The notes under the pieces were generated by a model, which saw only the letters and a list, made by a program, of their open reading frames with translations, did no database searches and was not told where the DNA came from. Shown piece by piece: positions 18,669 through 30,600 of a stretch of DNA of 64,000 nt. The stretch comes from Whitmania pigra (lineage: Eukaryota; Annelida; Clitellata; Hirudinida; Haemopidae). A program made the translations under genes and the position numbers. Every line of letters starts with the position of its first letter. The first letter of the stretch is position 1. The stretch lies in the NCBI GenBank assembly GCA_021613335.1, contig JAJTWR010000314.1, positions 2,997,501 through 3,061,500 of the forward strand, read 5' to 3'.

Positions 18669-19315
18669 CTTTTGTCGTTGAGTTCATTCAAGCGCTACAG
18701 CCAAACCATTTCTCCATTACTAAACGAGTTGCTTGTAATACGATCCGTGACGATGCAGTTACAGACAGGTCTTCGAAAAGTTACTTCTAAAAATACCGAT
18801 TGAGCCACAAACATATTTTCTAATATTCATTGTTACGTCACAAATATTTCTGAAATAAATCAGTATGTTAAGTAAGTTTCGTGGGAGCTTTCGCGGAATG
18901 AGAAATTTAAATCATCATTTAAGATGCAGCTGCAAATAATCAACTAGAGGTTTTTTCGTTAAATAACGGACGACAAATTATTTTAAAGTGACTTAAAAAA
19001 ATCATCATTTATTTTTTTTTTTTTTGTAAATGAAATAGTAACAAATCCATGTTCACATTCATATGGTTTTCAGAACAGTACCGAAATTAAAATTTATGAA
19101 ACGTCTGTTTAATCTATGCCGATTGAAATCGCATGGTGACGTTATGCTATATTTTTACAAAATAACAAAATGTCCGCCCAACATTTCGGAAGATATCAAA
19201 TACATTTGAGAATTAATTGTGGTGATTTGATTGCTTCAAATGGAACAAAATTGCAGTGACGTTGAAGCGAGATACAAATACATAACTTAAATAAATTAAA
19301 AAAAACTTCAAAAAA
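18669..19315. promoter_or_regulatory. Shared upstream interval of two divergent tetraspanins
   Basis: The 647 bp between the two initiation codons must contain both transcription starts unless upstream exons exist. It includes a run of T at about 19011-19025 and otherwise AT-rich sequence; I see no clear TATA pair or palindromic operator. Bidirectional promoter activity is inferred from the gene order only. Confidence 0.45.
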
Positions 19316-21286
19316 ATGCCGCCTCTTCTGCGATTTAGTCGTCGTCGGCGTCCAACGACAGAATTGGGAAAGTGTTTGGTCCGATGCTTGATCTTCCTGC
19401 ACTCATTCCAAACATTCCTTGGACTCCTTCACTTCAGTGCCGTTGTGAGAGTGATTTCCTTCGTGTTTCTGAACTCTGAATTGTTTAACGGCAAGGCCTG
19501 GTTTCTCGTGAAGTTCCTCATCTTTGGACCCTTTGCCTTCGTTTCGATGGCTCTTATATACGTACAGCTGACCACTGTCAAGGTAGCTGAATTGGTGCTA
19601 GTTTTTCTTTCATTCTGACATGTTATAATTATATCTGACTAATAAATTGAAACTTTTTACTAGTGATTGGAAAATAATTTCATTAAAGGAAGAAATAATT
19701 TCTTGAAATAAGTTTATGAGATGCAGTAGTAACGCTTGTTTCACATGAGGATGTTTTATTAACATCCATTTCGTAACTAAATGATTAGGATGATATACAT
19801 GAGGAAAAAACCTTTATCTTTCAGCTTGCATTTTTTTTGTCGTAAATACATTTTGTTTATAATTAAAACGCTGAAATTCTGTCGTTTATTAATGAAAAAA
19901 ATAAATTTGTCTTAGAAAATCCTCAAAGAACGAACAGTTGGAATGAACTTAAAGGAGTACAAGAACCAGATCTACCTCGGTCTCTTCATCGTATTAATTG
20001 TAGTTGCAAACTTTTACTTTCACACGAGCACCAAGATTCGATTCAACCTGGTAGGATGCTTATTTACAATTCCATATTCTTGTGACCAGTGCTGCCTTGA
20101 ATAGTTAAACAATAAATTATATAATATTGTTAATATTGCTAATGTCGTTGGTTTTTTCAGAAGAACCCAAATTTTAAAAAAAAAAAGATGAGAAATATGC
20201 ATATATAAATTTGAATTTATGATAGATATCCAACCAAGCAGCTAAAATATTCGTCCTTAAATTTTCCAGATTCTCCAGGCCGAACTGAAGCGAATGATAT
20301 CTGAGTACCAGAGCTCCAAAAAGTCGAAAAACGTCCTCGATATCATTCAAATCCGCTACGATTGCTGTGGCTCTGAAGAACCAATGGACTGGGTTGAAGA
20401 AAGAGAGAAGCAGTTGGAAGCTTCACCTCAGAAGACCCACAATTCGTCCATCTTTCCAATAAGCTGTTGCATCGAAAATATTTGTGGGAGTAAGCTCGAT
20501 GTATTCTTGCTGGATAACAATAGTGCTGGTCTCATTAGTGTTGGGTCGTTCGTAAAGAGCAACGGATGCGTTGAGAAAATAAGGCACGCAATGGCTGCCA
20601 CTTGGATGGAATCGAGTTTTCTGTTTTTCCTTTTTCCAATCATCGTCGAAATGACATTCGTGAGTAATTTCTGTCGTAAATATATTTATAGCGCTGATTT
20701 CATGTCAAAGCATCGCTAAAATTTTGACGTCTTTGTATATAAAATGTTTGATTGTTTTAGTTGAAGTAAGGATCAGTCTAATTTAGTTTGATTAGTTAGC
20801 GTGTACATATAATGGTAACTTTTTTTTATAGTTGATCGTCTTATTCCTTGGAAGAATCTTAAATAAAGTGTGCCGATCAAGTAAGATGACATTTCACAAC
20901 AACCATTCATTATTCATTTCGTGAATAAACCAATATCTACACAGTCACCATCAATAACATTGCCAACTTTTAGATTGATTTCCCTTACCTTTTTGGTTGC
21001 CATAGACAACCTAGAGTACACCAACGAGGGAGTCGTTTTAGAAGACAGCGAGAGCAACACTCTCAACTTATCGCAGCACAACACGGAAAGATTTGAATCA
21101 AATAATCAAACAGAATATAACCTTGATGTTTTAAATCGTCAAAATTCAGAAACAGCTCCAAAGAATGATTTTGGAAATTGTTTAAATATCGACAAAGCCA
21201 TTGACTTAAGGAACGAAATTCCTGACGAGGGGAGCGACGGGCAATATTCCTGTAATGGGAAAAGCTTAACAGAGACGTGGATTTAA
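19316..21286 (+). CDS. Second peripherin-like tetraspanin, 5 exons
   Basis: Predicted 373-residue four-pass membrane protein. Exons: 19316-19582, 19916-20050, 20270-20659, 20832-20880, 21006-21286; phases join. Exon 1 starts MPPLLRFSRRRRPTTELGKC and carries membrane segments 1 and 2; exon 2 carries segment 3 (YLGLFIVLIVVANFYF). The large loop in exon 3 has YDCCGSEEPMDW, then ISCC, NICG and NGC, six cysteines as in the neighbour and in the peripherin/ROM family. The end of exon 3 plus exon 4 forms segment 4. The tail in exon 5 is about 95 residues, acidic and Asn-rich, ending ETWI. It lies head to head with the related minus-strand gene, so the pair probably arose by inverted duplication, although exon structures and tails now differ. 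A photoreceptor or ciliary membrane role is inference. Confidence 0.82.
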
Positions 21287-22131
21287 ATCCTTAATACTGT
21301 TTAATAATTAAAATTCTGCGATCGTTTATCTGTACCTCGACTTACAATGAAATTAAACAATGAAAGCATTGTTTAAAGAACTTCTATTTAATTGCTATTA
21401 GCGCTATCAAATAAATATTTGAATCCTTGGAAATATTTTCCCGATTGAGAAAGACCAAAAATGTAGTTTTAGATCATTGAACTTTATCAATTCAACAAAA
21501 CAATTATTCTCAGATTTAGTTCGCTACTTTTCACAAACGCTTAACACTTCTGAGGCCCATAGCAGACCACATCTGGAAAACAATATTGTTTTTCTAACTT
21601 TGACATTTTCAATATGTTTTTGTAGTTTCTAAGCTGGGAAATATAAACAAAATATAATAATTTAAAATGCATCAAAAATAAAAAAGGTCTTTGTTTTGAC
21701 AGTAGTGCTTCTTTAAGAATAAAATGTCAAAAAAACCGTCATTCAAATATTTAGTTTTTAATAAAATTTATGTACAATATTACGTAACGGCATGCAATAA
21801 AAATAAAAATTTTGTTATTTTTTTTGGCTCCGTATCAACAGAAAACTTGTTTGTTTATATCTAGCATGGCCTGAGCTAGGTTATTCTGAGGTTGTCCGGT
21901 GCTGCACGTCGCTTCAAAATTTCTTGTTACTTGGATTCGTCATCTACTTGCGATAAACTTTTTGAGTTATTTATACATGAACATATAGTTTAGTCGGTCC
22001 AATTCTGAGTTTCTCGAAGGTATTTTATCATTTATTCTCTCTTAAGACTCAGATTGTAATTTTCGTTTATTAACGTTTTATTTGTTTTAGAAGACTTAGT
22101 TCTAGAGCTGAAAGAAACTGCTTTATTTGCA
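21287..22131. other. 3' region of tetraspanin and upstream region of PDP1
   Basis: AATAAA at 21410-21415 probably ends the tetraspanin transcript. The rest is AT-rich with no gene. A TTTGTTTTAG sequence just before 22091 resembles a 3' splice site, so the PDP1 ATG may be preceded by a spliced 5' untranslated exon. Confidence 0.5.
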
Positions 22132-23664
22132 ATGAGGATGATATTTTCTAGAACGCTCGAAACAATGTGTAATCTGCGAGCTCGAGGTCGGGCCATAAGC
22201 TGCATTCTGCTCTCGAGGAAGAAGGAGACACTTAAACCACATCGATTCTATCATACGTCCAAACAGTCATGTAAGCAAGAGGAGCCTTTTCCTCAGAGGT
22301 TGTCCCTGCCCGAGTCATATGGCTTCGTGCCCGTGCTCACTCCTTCTCAAGTCACATCAATTCTTACCACCAACCAAGCATCACACTCCTATCCATTTGG
22401 AGGACCAGTAAAGAAATTCGAAAGTTGCCAATTGGCTGCCAACAATCCTCTTGAAGATAGACGATCAGTTGGTAGGCTGCTCCAGACTGATGGACTGTTG
22501 TTTGGCGTTTTCGATGGCCACGGAGGGGCTGCCTGTGCCCAGGCTGTGAGCGAACGTTTGTTTGACTACATTGCAATCGCTCTCCTTCCTCCAGAGTTAC
22601 TCGAGCAGTACAGTCAGCTCATGAGGACTGACAATCCCATGCCGTTGCTGGATTTGTACAAATTTCGAAACGACTACTTCAACGATGATCTGGTGGAGCT
22701 CTACAAACAGAGCCTGCAGAAATTTGTGGTGGAACAGCTCAGCACCAGTGGACTCGTCGACGATGAAGCCGATGAGATTGCTAACAGCATCATTGGTTTC
22801 CTGAAAGCAGCATTTCTGAGACTGGATGATGACATTTCTTACGAGGCCATGCCTGTTGGTGGGAAATGCAACGAAGATCTTTTGTCCATCGCCATGTCTG
22901 GCTCCTGTTGCTGTACGGTTCACATTTATGGAAACACTCTGCATACCGCAAACATTGGAGATTGTCGGGCAGTGGTGGGTAGTCTTTCTCCTCACGGACG
23001 CTGGGAGGCAAAGGTTCTTACGGTCGACCACAACGTAGAGAACGAAAAGGAAGCCAAGCGAATACACGATTCGCATCCCAAGAGCGAATGGAATTCTCTC
23101 ATTCGAAACGGCCGATTACTTTCCCAATTGATACCCCTTCGTGCTTTTGGCGACGTGCGTTTCAAATGGCCTGTCAAGGATCTCAGGACGTTGGTCACCC
23201 TCCTTGGCAATAGCCCCTACGCCCAGAGCATAATTCCCAACCATTATTACACACCTCCCTATCTCATTGCGAGACCAGAAGTCAAGTCGTACCAGCTGAC
23301 AGAATCCGACCAATTTGTTATCATAGCCTCTGACGGCTTGTGGGAGATGCTGTCCAATGAACAGGCCGTGGAAATTGTCGGAGATCACATAACGGGCAAG
23401 CTGGCCACGGACAAAGTTGTGAACACAGAGAAGATGGCCTTGAGGGAAATAAATCAGATTCTCAGAGAGAGGAAAAGGAGCGTCGCTCACAGAACGACAG
23501 ACGCCAATGGGTCGGTCCACCTGCTGAGGCACGCACTGGGATTCGAACACAGGAAGGTGTCCGAGATGCTGACTTTCCCTCCTCACATCGCACGCTCCTA
23601 TCGAGACGACATCACGATCGTCGTTGCTTATTTCGATCAGAATTACCTGACCTCCAAGGATTAA
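22132..23664 (+). CDS. PDP1: Pyruvate dehydrogenase phosphatase catalytic subunit (PP2C family), intronless
   Basis: A 510-residue PPM/PP2C phosphatase that would reactivate the mitochondrial pyruvate dehydrogenase complex by dephosphorylating E1-alpha. The N-terminus is rich in Arg, Ser and Leu with few acidic residues, as expected of a mitochondrial presequence. PP2C motifs are clear: GVFDGHGG at about residues 125-132 (metal-binding Asp), NIGDCRAVVG, LSQLIPLRAFGDVRFKWP, ASDGLWEML at about 398-406 and the C-terminal YRDDITIVV at about 487-495. RAFGDVRFKW and the long insertions are typical of PDP rather than other PP2Cs. Length is close to human PDP1 (about 540). The coding sequence is a single exon, as in vertebrate PDP genes, and is visibly GC-richer than its surroundings. 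Metazoans often have one or two PDP paralogues, so the symbol denotes the family. Confidence 0.95.
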   Translation: MRMIFSRTLETMCNLRARGRAISCILLSRKKETLKPHRFYHTSKQSCKQEEPFPQRLSLPESYGFVPVLTPSQVTSILTTNQASHSYPFGGPVKKFESCQLAANNPLEDRRSVGRLLQTDGLLFGVFDGHGGAACAQAVSERLFDYIAIALLPPELLEQYSQLMRTDNPMPLLDLYKFRNDYFNDDLVELYKQSLQKFVVEQLSTSGLVDDEADEIANSIIGFLKAAFLRLDDDISYEAMPVGGKCNEDLLSIAMSGSCCCTVHIYGNTLHTANIGDCRAVVGSLSPHGRWEAKVLTVDHNVENEKEAKRIHDSHPKSEWNSLIRNGRLLSQLIPLRAFGDVRFKWPVKDLRTLVTLLGNSPYAQSIIPNHYYTPPYLIARPEVKSYQLTESDQFVIIASDGLWEMLSNEQAVEIVGDHITGKLATDKVVNTEKMALREINQILRERKRSVAHRTTDANGSVHLLRHALGFEHRKVSEMLTFPPHIARSYRDDITIVVAYFDQNYLTSKD

Positions 23665-24629
23665 CGAGACTGGACTTGCTGAACCACGTTCGCTGTTGTT
23701 TAGTTTTAGCCGAGGCTAAGATTGTTGAGCTTTTATGTTTCAATATCTGGCGTTTCTCGATGCCCGGGAGATTGCCGGACTTTTCTTCGATGGCTATTCG
23801 TTTGCTACTGAATGGCAGTTTCTTCTCAGTTTGTCTGGAAGATTTTGTTGTTGGTGGCCAACCAAGCACTTGTAAAGGTTTCTTGGTTAGAGGCTACACT
23901 GTGCTTGCCCGAATATTTATTTTCTTTAGTTATCCAGGACGACGTTGATATCTTGTTGATTATATAGGATTCAGTTGTACTTATAATGCAATTTTTGAGA
24001 ATTACTGAATATATGCCTTTGAATTTGTTGATTTCTCAACAGAATTTTGTTATATGGAAAAATTGTTTTAGGACTGAAATTAGGTAGAATTTGATACTTC
24101 AAGAAAGTAGTAGAAACAGTCGAGGAGGGGAAAGAACAATTTCTTTTTTGTATTTGTACGACTCACATAAATATTATAACAGTAAAGTGCGGGTAAGTTA
24201 TGATATTTAATAAACGTTGAGGTTAAAAGTTTTTCCTAATTTACTGGAGCTGTATTATGACCGATAAAAATATTTAAGAATTGTAAGGTTTTATAAAAAT
24301 ATCGAGGGGCAGAGCAGGTAGGGGGAGCAGGTGCTCCCCGTGGTTTGCCCTATGGGCTATGCCAAGACCGAAATTTTCTAAAACAAAAATTAACTTCTGT
24401 CTTTTTTTGCGACTTGAGATCAGTTTGTATTTAATTTGTCGTCTAAAATTACCGAAGTTTCCTCCATCCCGGTTTATGACGTCGACTGCGGCTTGGATTG
24501 CAACCGTTTCGTAAAAACATCAACAACTGGGGTCAAAATATTATCCAAATTACATAATTTAAAACATAAATTTTAATTTTTGACATGCCCTTTATTGATC
24601 TATTATAGCAGACTGGTAATATCGCCGAT
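23665..24629. other. PDP1 3' region and intergenic sequence
   Basis: The PDP1 stop is followed by about 550 bp of probable 3' untranslated sequence with AATAAA at 24209-24214. A near-perfect GC-rich inverted repeat (GGGGAGCA, GG, TGCTCCCC) lies at about 24322-24341, followed by GGGCTATGCCAAG, which vaguely resembles the transposon ends near 36 kb. Short open frames on both strands here have no family resemblance. Confidence 0.5.
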
Positions 24630-27600
24630 ATGCATCTGCCGGGAAATCAATCGGAACTTGACCAGAGTAAGCGATGATGAGTTGTGTGTTCGAGTGAAGT
24701 CTACTTTATGATCTTACTTCTTTAGTTTTGACAACGATATTTTATTTACTCAACATCCACCTGGTAATGTTCGTACTCGCATGTGTGGCTTTTGAAACGT
24801 TCTACAGTCTCCAATCTCTCGCAAGAGTAATTTCTCGGACGTCTGGCGAAGGTTAAATGGTCAAAGTTCCGTTCTCAATTCTGTCATTATTTAAATAAAA
24901 GAAATTTTGTTTTGTAGTTGTTATGAGAAATAGTTCCACCAACTTTGGGAATCATAACTCGACTGGTGGCAGACTGCTGGCATGCCCTCGCTGCTTAAGC
25001 TACAGACCTCGTTGCATGAAGTTTGCTACTCGCATATATTCAAACGGAACAACAGAGTTTCTTACCAATAACCGCGAGAAAAGGATTTCTAAGAACTCAG
25101 ATCTGTTTCTAAGAATTCTTGTCAAAAGAGGTTCATCCATCTCTGTTCGTGTAACTCCGATGTTTTTAGAGAATCTGGGAAGTTGTTCAAGGAAAGACGT
25201 TGTAAAATATTGTAATTCCAATTCCAACGTTGATATAAATGGCTACAATCACAACTGCGTCTGCTTCAGAAACAAAGTGAATTTCTTCTTTAAAGCATTT
25301 GATATGCTTGGCGAACATTCTGATGACTCTGTGCCAAACAAATGTAGGCTATTCTTAAACGTATTAGATGGAATATATTCTTTGAAGATTCAGAATGATT
25401 TCGAAGATTTCATTCAAATAGTGACTGGAACTAAAGTAGGGTTCGCAACGGACTACAAGTGTTCGGCTGTTGTAAACTATTTCGCCACCCAGAATCAGAG
25501 TGGACTTATACTACATTCAGTGGACAAACAATCTAACAGAAGTCTTGTCAAATTCGATGCTTCGCATTTAAATCATAGAAAAACTCAAAATATTACTGGT
25601 GACGATCTCAGGTTTAAATCTCCCTTTCCAGCTGCTCTCGCTAAATTTTTAAAGTCAAACAACTTCATTAGCGGACTTAATCAAATGTCATCTACTGGAG
25701 ATTTGGACACCGGAGAAAGATCAAATGCTGCTTGTTGTTCGATTTCAAGACACCAAATTTTTAGTCCACTGATTAAATTTGTTCTTTGTTATAATAGCCT
25801 TGGAAAAAAATTTGGTATTGATGATGCTGAGAAATATTTCAAGAAAGATAACATTCTTCATTTCGCAGACAGAAATGATGTTTTTACCCATCATCATGAT
25901 GGCAGATTAATAGTGAATTCAAACAAAGCTTTTGGACACGGTTCTGATAACTCTGAGACAAACATCAAGAACTTTGCTCAATTTTTCCTCAGTAAAAATT
26001 TGATTTGTCTCTTCCAGCAGCAAATGGACATTACGTGGCTGGCGATAAATCGATCTATTCCAGTTCTCTTTCAATCAGAATCTAGGAAGTTGAGGATTAG
26101 ATCTTTTTTGGATTCACTTTTAGAGAATCACTCTCTATCACGAAATTGTGGGAATCATAATAAAAGTAAGGATATGCTCGCAAGTGATCATGATGGTAAG
26201 ATTTTCATTCTTGATTATTTGAGAACGTTCTTGCAACTTACCATGATTCGATGCAAACGCCTTTATTAGTGTTAACGCTTTTATTAAAAACAATTTTTAT
26301 CGTTTTTTACAGGTTCAATTATCGTCCATATAACAAATAATGATATTGTCGGACGCGGATCTACGCTAGTTTATTTTCGTCGATTCTCATTTGTGCCCCT
26401 CTCAATAACTGGAAAATTTGATCACGAAAAATATCTAAGCAAATCTCTGAGCCCATGTTATCTTCGGATCAGAACAATCGCCTCCATCCCATTCACAATG
26501 TGGAACTTTGGAAATACATCTATTTTTGGCGGAGTGTCGTTTAATAATAACTCTGGCTACAATTCTGATTTGAACAATGAACGGAGACCATTTAGGAAAA
26601 CTGAATTAGATAACGAAGAGGGATTTTTAAATTTAAGAGGTAATACCTTGGCCGATATAATCGAGGAAGTTCCCGAGGTTGACTGTTTTAGCAAAACCAC
26701 ACTGGCAAGCACGTGCGAGAAAATGAAAAAAGCTTCAGAGGAAATACGCAAGACGTTTGCTGGCATAAACGACACCTCAAATAACTTAGCCACCGTAATG
26801 GCTGGTTTGCCTAAAATGGCTATTATCAATGGTAATTGTCAAGGCAGAAACATACATGTTTTCTGTCCAGAAACAGACGACTGCTACCTGAAGCCGTCTG
26901 ATATACTATCTTTGCCTTCGAAGATGGTCACGGATACTGCGTTCCAATTTATTCCAATAAAATATCCATTGGTTGAGGAATCATATGAATCGAATCAAAT
27001 GTATCCAGGATTTCCGCTCGAAATGCTGCAACCTCAACTCATGTTTGCAGAAATACCCGAACTCAAAAAACGCTCGCAAATATATTTTAGGGATACAAAG
27101 AAGCAAAAGTTGCAGGGCAACAATAAAGTATCACTCAAAAATTATGATCAACAAAACACCAAGAAATACGATGAATTGACCAATTCCAACTTGAACATTA
27201 GAGAACCTGCGGAGCACATTGTCGACTGCTGGTCTGACGACGGACAAAACAAAAAATATGTTAAGCATTCCTTCAATAAAAAATGCAAAGTCATACCTAG
27301 GAATAGGAAACCATCTCCATGGAAATTATTTGGCAAAAGCAGACCAAAGGCCAAAATCAAATGTCAAAAGCAGTCTGAAAAGGAGGAAATTTTACGAAGA
27401 ACTCTGAGTTGCACAGTGGACGGGAACGAAGGAAATGTTTCGGGCAATGATGAGTACATTCCCATTCCTATTAAACTAACGAAATTCTTCCATTCTTTGC
27501 CCGCGTGTGGCAGTCAAGGAATAAATAAAAGTAATTGGATCGGGGTCCATATGGACGATTTCGAAGATTCCAATTCTTGGGATTCTAAAATAAACCCTTT

Positions 27601-30600
27601 GGAATTTAATTGTGGCATGAATAAAAAGAAAATTATGAAAAAAAAGATGCATCACCCTGAACATCCAAATAAACCGGTCGCAAAGCCACGCAAGCAGAAA
27701 TACGTAAAGCCAAGCGGGTATGAACTAGACACAAATTCTGAGTCCAGTTCTATCGCAAAGTCTGAAAGTTCACGCCAACCGCCAGAAAAATATTATGTCA
27801 GAGAGTCCTATCATCCGAAGGATGAGAAAGCCTTTAGGTGCTACCAACCGTCCAATCCGAATCACTATTACAAAATAAAGAAACCTTACCACGAACAAAA
27901 TCGTAAGGGATGGCAAAATGCTCTCAAGAATTGTTTTAAACTTAAGGTTCATGGTTCCAGAGCTTATCTAGAACCCGTGCAGAAAGAAAATGGAAAGAAG
28001 ATCTACGACAGAGAAAGTATGACCTTCTTGAAAGTTCTTCCGCCGTCCGAGGAAGCCACGGAGTCTTACATGAAATCTGAATCGGTCGCTTCAAAGATTT
28101 ATCAAAATCATTCGAGTGAAGAATATCTTTTCAAGGAGCTTGTCAAAATCCCAGACGAATTCCTTAAGAAATCAGACCATCTATCCAAGCAAATAAATGT
28201 CGTGGAAAACCACGTTAGAAATCTTGAAAAGCTTCTTACCTATCAATACCATTCTGAACTCTCAGCTCAACTGAACTTGAGTAAAACCGATGTTCCGTGC
28301 ACTTCTTTGGATAACAAAGCATCCAAAACATCAAATTCTGGTTTCAATATCACTCACCCAATAAAGCAAAAACCTTTGAAAAAAATAGATTTAAGTCCAA
28401 GCGATCCTTTGGACCTGAAAGCATTCAGTAGTTTGCAAAATGGTGGTTTGGAGTTTTGTAAGAATATATCCGTACAAGAACTTCAGTCACTTTTTGACAA
28501 CTATTTAGAGAAACTTCAAAAAATCTGTATGACAACCGAGCATACAAAAGATATTTGCAGTCTAATCTTGGATATAATTTCAAAGCCAGATTTTAAAAAA
28601 GTTAAATTGTCATCATATGGCGATGAGGTTATTTTCAAAAATGATGTCTTGGGATTGAGCAATGAAATGACTTTGCCTCCGAAGAACATGCAAAGAAACA
28701 ATCACTCCAGAATAAGTGATACAACATTCGATTCTAGTGATCTCAGCATCACATATTCAGTTGTTGACCTTACAAAAACAGCTGACAAAGAGAATGCTTC
28801 AAGCTTTCAATCAAGATTTCAATCTGATATTTTTAGGGATTATAAACTTAATAAGCTTTCAAATAATAATAACGCACCATTTCGCAAGATAAAGTATACT
28901 AAGAAAGGGTCTACATCTCCTCCGCAGACAAGAACAAGTAATTCTAAACAGAGAAATAGATGCAGTTACTACTTTTTGAAATCATTCAAAATCAACGACG
29001 TGGAAAAGAAAGGCAAATTGATTTGTAGGTCATGTTGCAATAATTACGACTGCTCAAGTTTATTTGATGGCATCAATAATAATTATAAACGTTACTCAGC
29101 CAAATGCTTGAAAATCGGCAATCGCCAAAATCTCCGTCGCTTAGTTCAATCCGATTCAATGTTGTTTAAACCAAGAAATAAAAGTACGACTTCATTTGAC
29201 AGTTTGTCGTCATGTCAAGATGAATTGAATTCAAGCAGTAACGAGAGATCAAGTTCTTTCTGTTCTGACAGTGCTTCAGAATGTTTTGATTCTTCGTGCA
29301 GTAATGACGCTAGACCAAAAAACAACAGTCCTAACAATACCGACTACTTTCCCAAAAGCAACTACTGCTATGTGTCTTGTTGCAAAACTGGCATTCCCTC
29401 TGAAAGATTTTTTGGATTACATAGCAATGAAAGTTCAGTTTCACATGGATCAAGATTAAAAAGAAGGAGCTTTTTTGAGATTTCGATAAACAATCACAAC
29501 AAGAAAATCGAGCACCCAACGAAACTTTCGCTTAATGACAGTAACCACACGCAGTTTAAAACGAACATTTTGAACGAACATCACACCGATGAATTTGGAA
29601 TGACTTGCGAGATTCAGAATAACGTAACTACAAATAAATATGAACAGGAAAACTCGGAGCTAGCAACTAAAGACACGAAATCTGATATTTCCTTTCCTAC
29701 CGGGACATCGCTGTCCTTGGCTGCGAAAAATCTTCCAAGTAAGAATTTGTATTTAAGCTTATCGGATATTCAGAAACTCGAAGAAGATGAAGATGATTCA
29801 AAAATTTGTGACTTTTTTGCTAATGATTCGAAATCTTCATTTAAAATTAAAGCGGATTCTAGTAGCAGTTCGGTCTCAAGAAGGGAGTCATTTTATTCGG
29901 CCATGTCTTGCAGCTCAAAAAAATGTCCAGAAGTTAACTCAACTATTGATTCAAACTCTAGTCTCGAAAATAATGACAGTGCCAGTTCAATGCTCAACTA
30001 TGAAACCCTGACTTTCTACTCGAAACTGATATCACCTCCTCACAAATCATCTGTTTTCACGAATGCTAACTTTTTTAGAGAAAGTGAATTATTACCTCAA
30101 AGAACATTGAGCACTTATGAAAATATGAAAGATAATTGCAAACTTAAAAATCCTCAAAAAATTCTTAAAAAGGGAAATAAATTGGGTCTGTTTGATTGGA
30201 TCGTTGAGCAAAGAAAAGATTTTAACTCCAGAAATGGAGTTGCATTTGTAGCGGATGAAAGGAGTGGCACTTCGGCGATTGCTTTGTCAAAAAATGTTGG
30301 CGCAAACAGGCCGCCTGTAGATGTTTGTTCCATTGCTCTTAAAGATCGCCTTCGTAATTTCACAGAAATCCAAAGTATGCCTGAAAATGATTCCATGTTC
30401 TCAGCTAAAGAAGAAATGAATAATGTCGACTCCGGTGCACATTTTGTTCTCGATGACAAAAACAACGCTCGACCAGCTGTTGATTTGCGTGGAAGTGACA
30501 TGTTTTCACCTGTGGGAGTGACAGGAAGAGATGAGCACATTTCAACTATTGAAAATATTCGCAACAAAGAAGACTCTTTGAGTTCCACGCAATTCGTAAA

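Noticed and set aside
22364..23586. Several long antisense frames over PDP1
   Set aside because: Shadows of the GC-richer PDP1 coding sequence; the sense strand has a complete PP2C domain.
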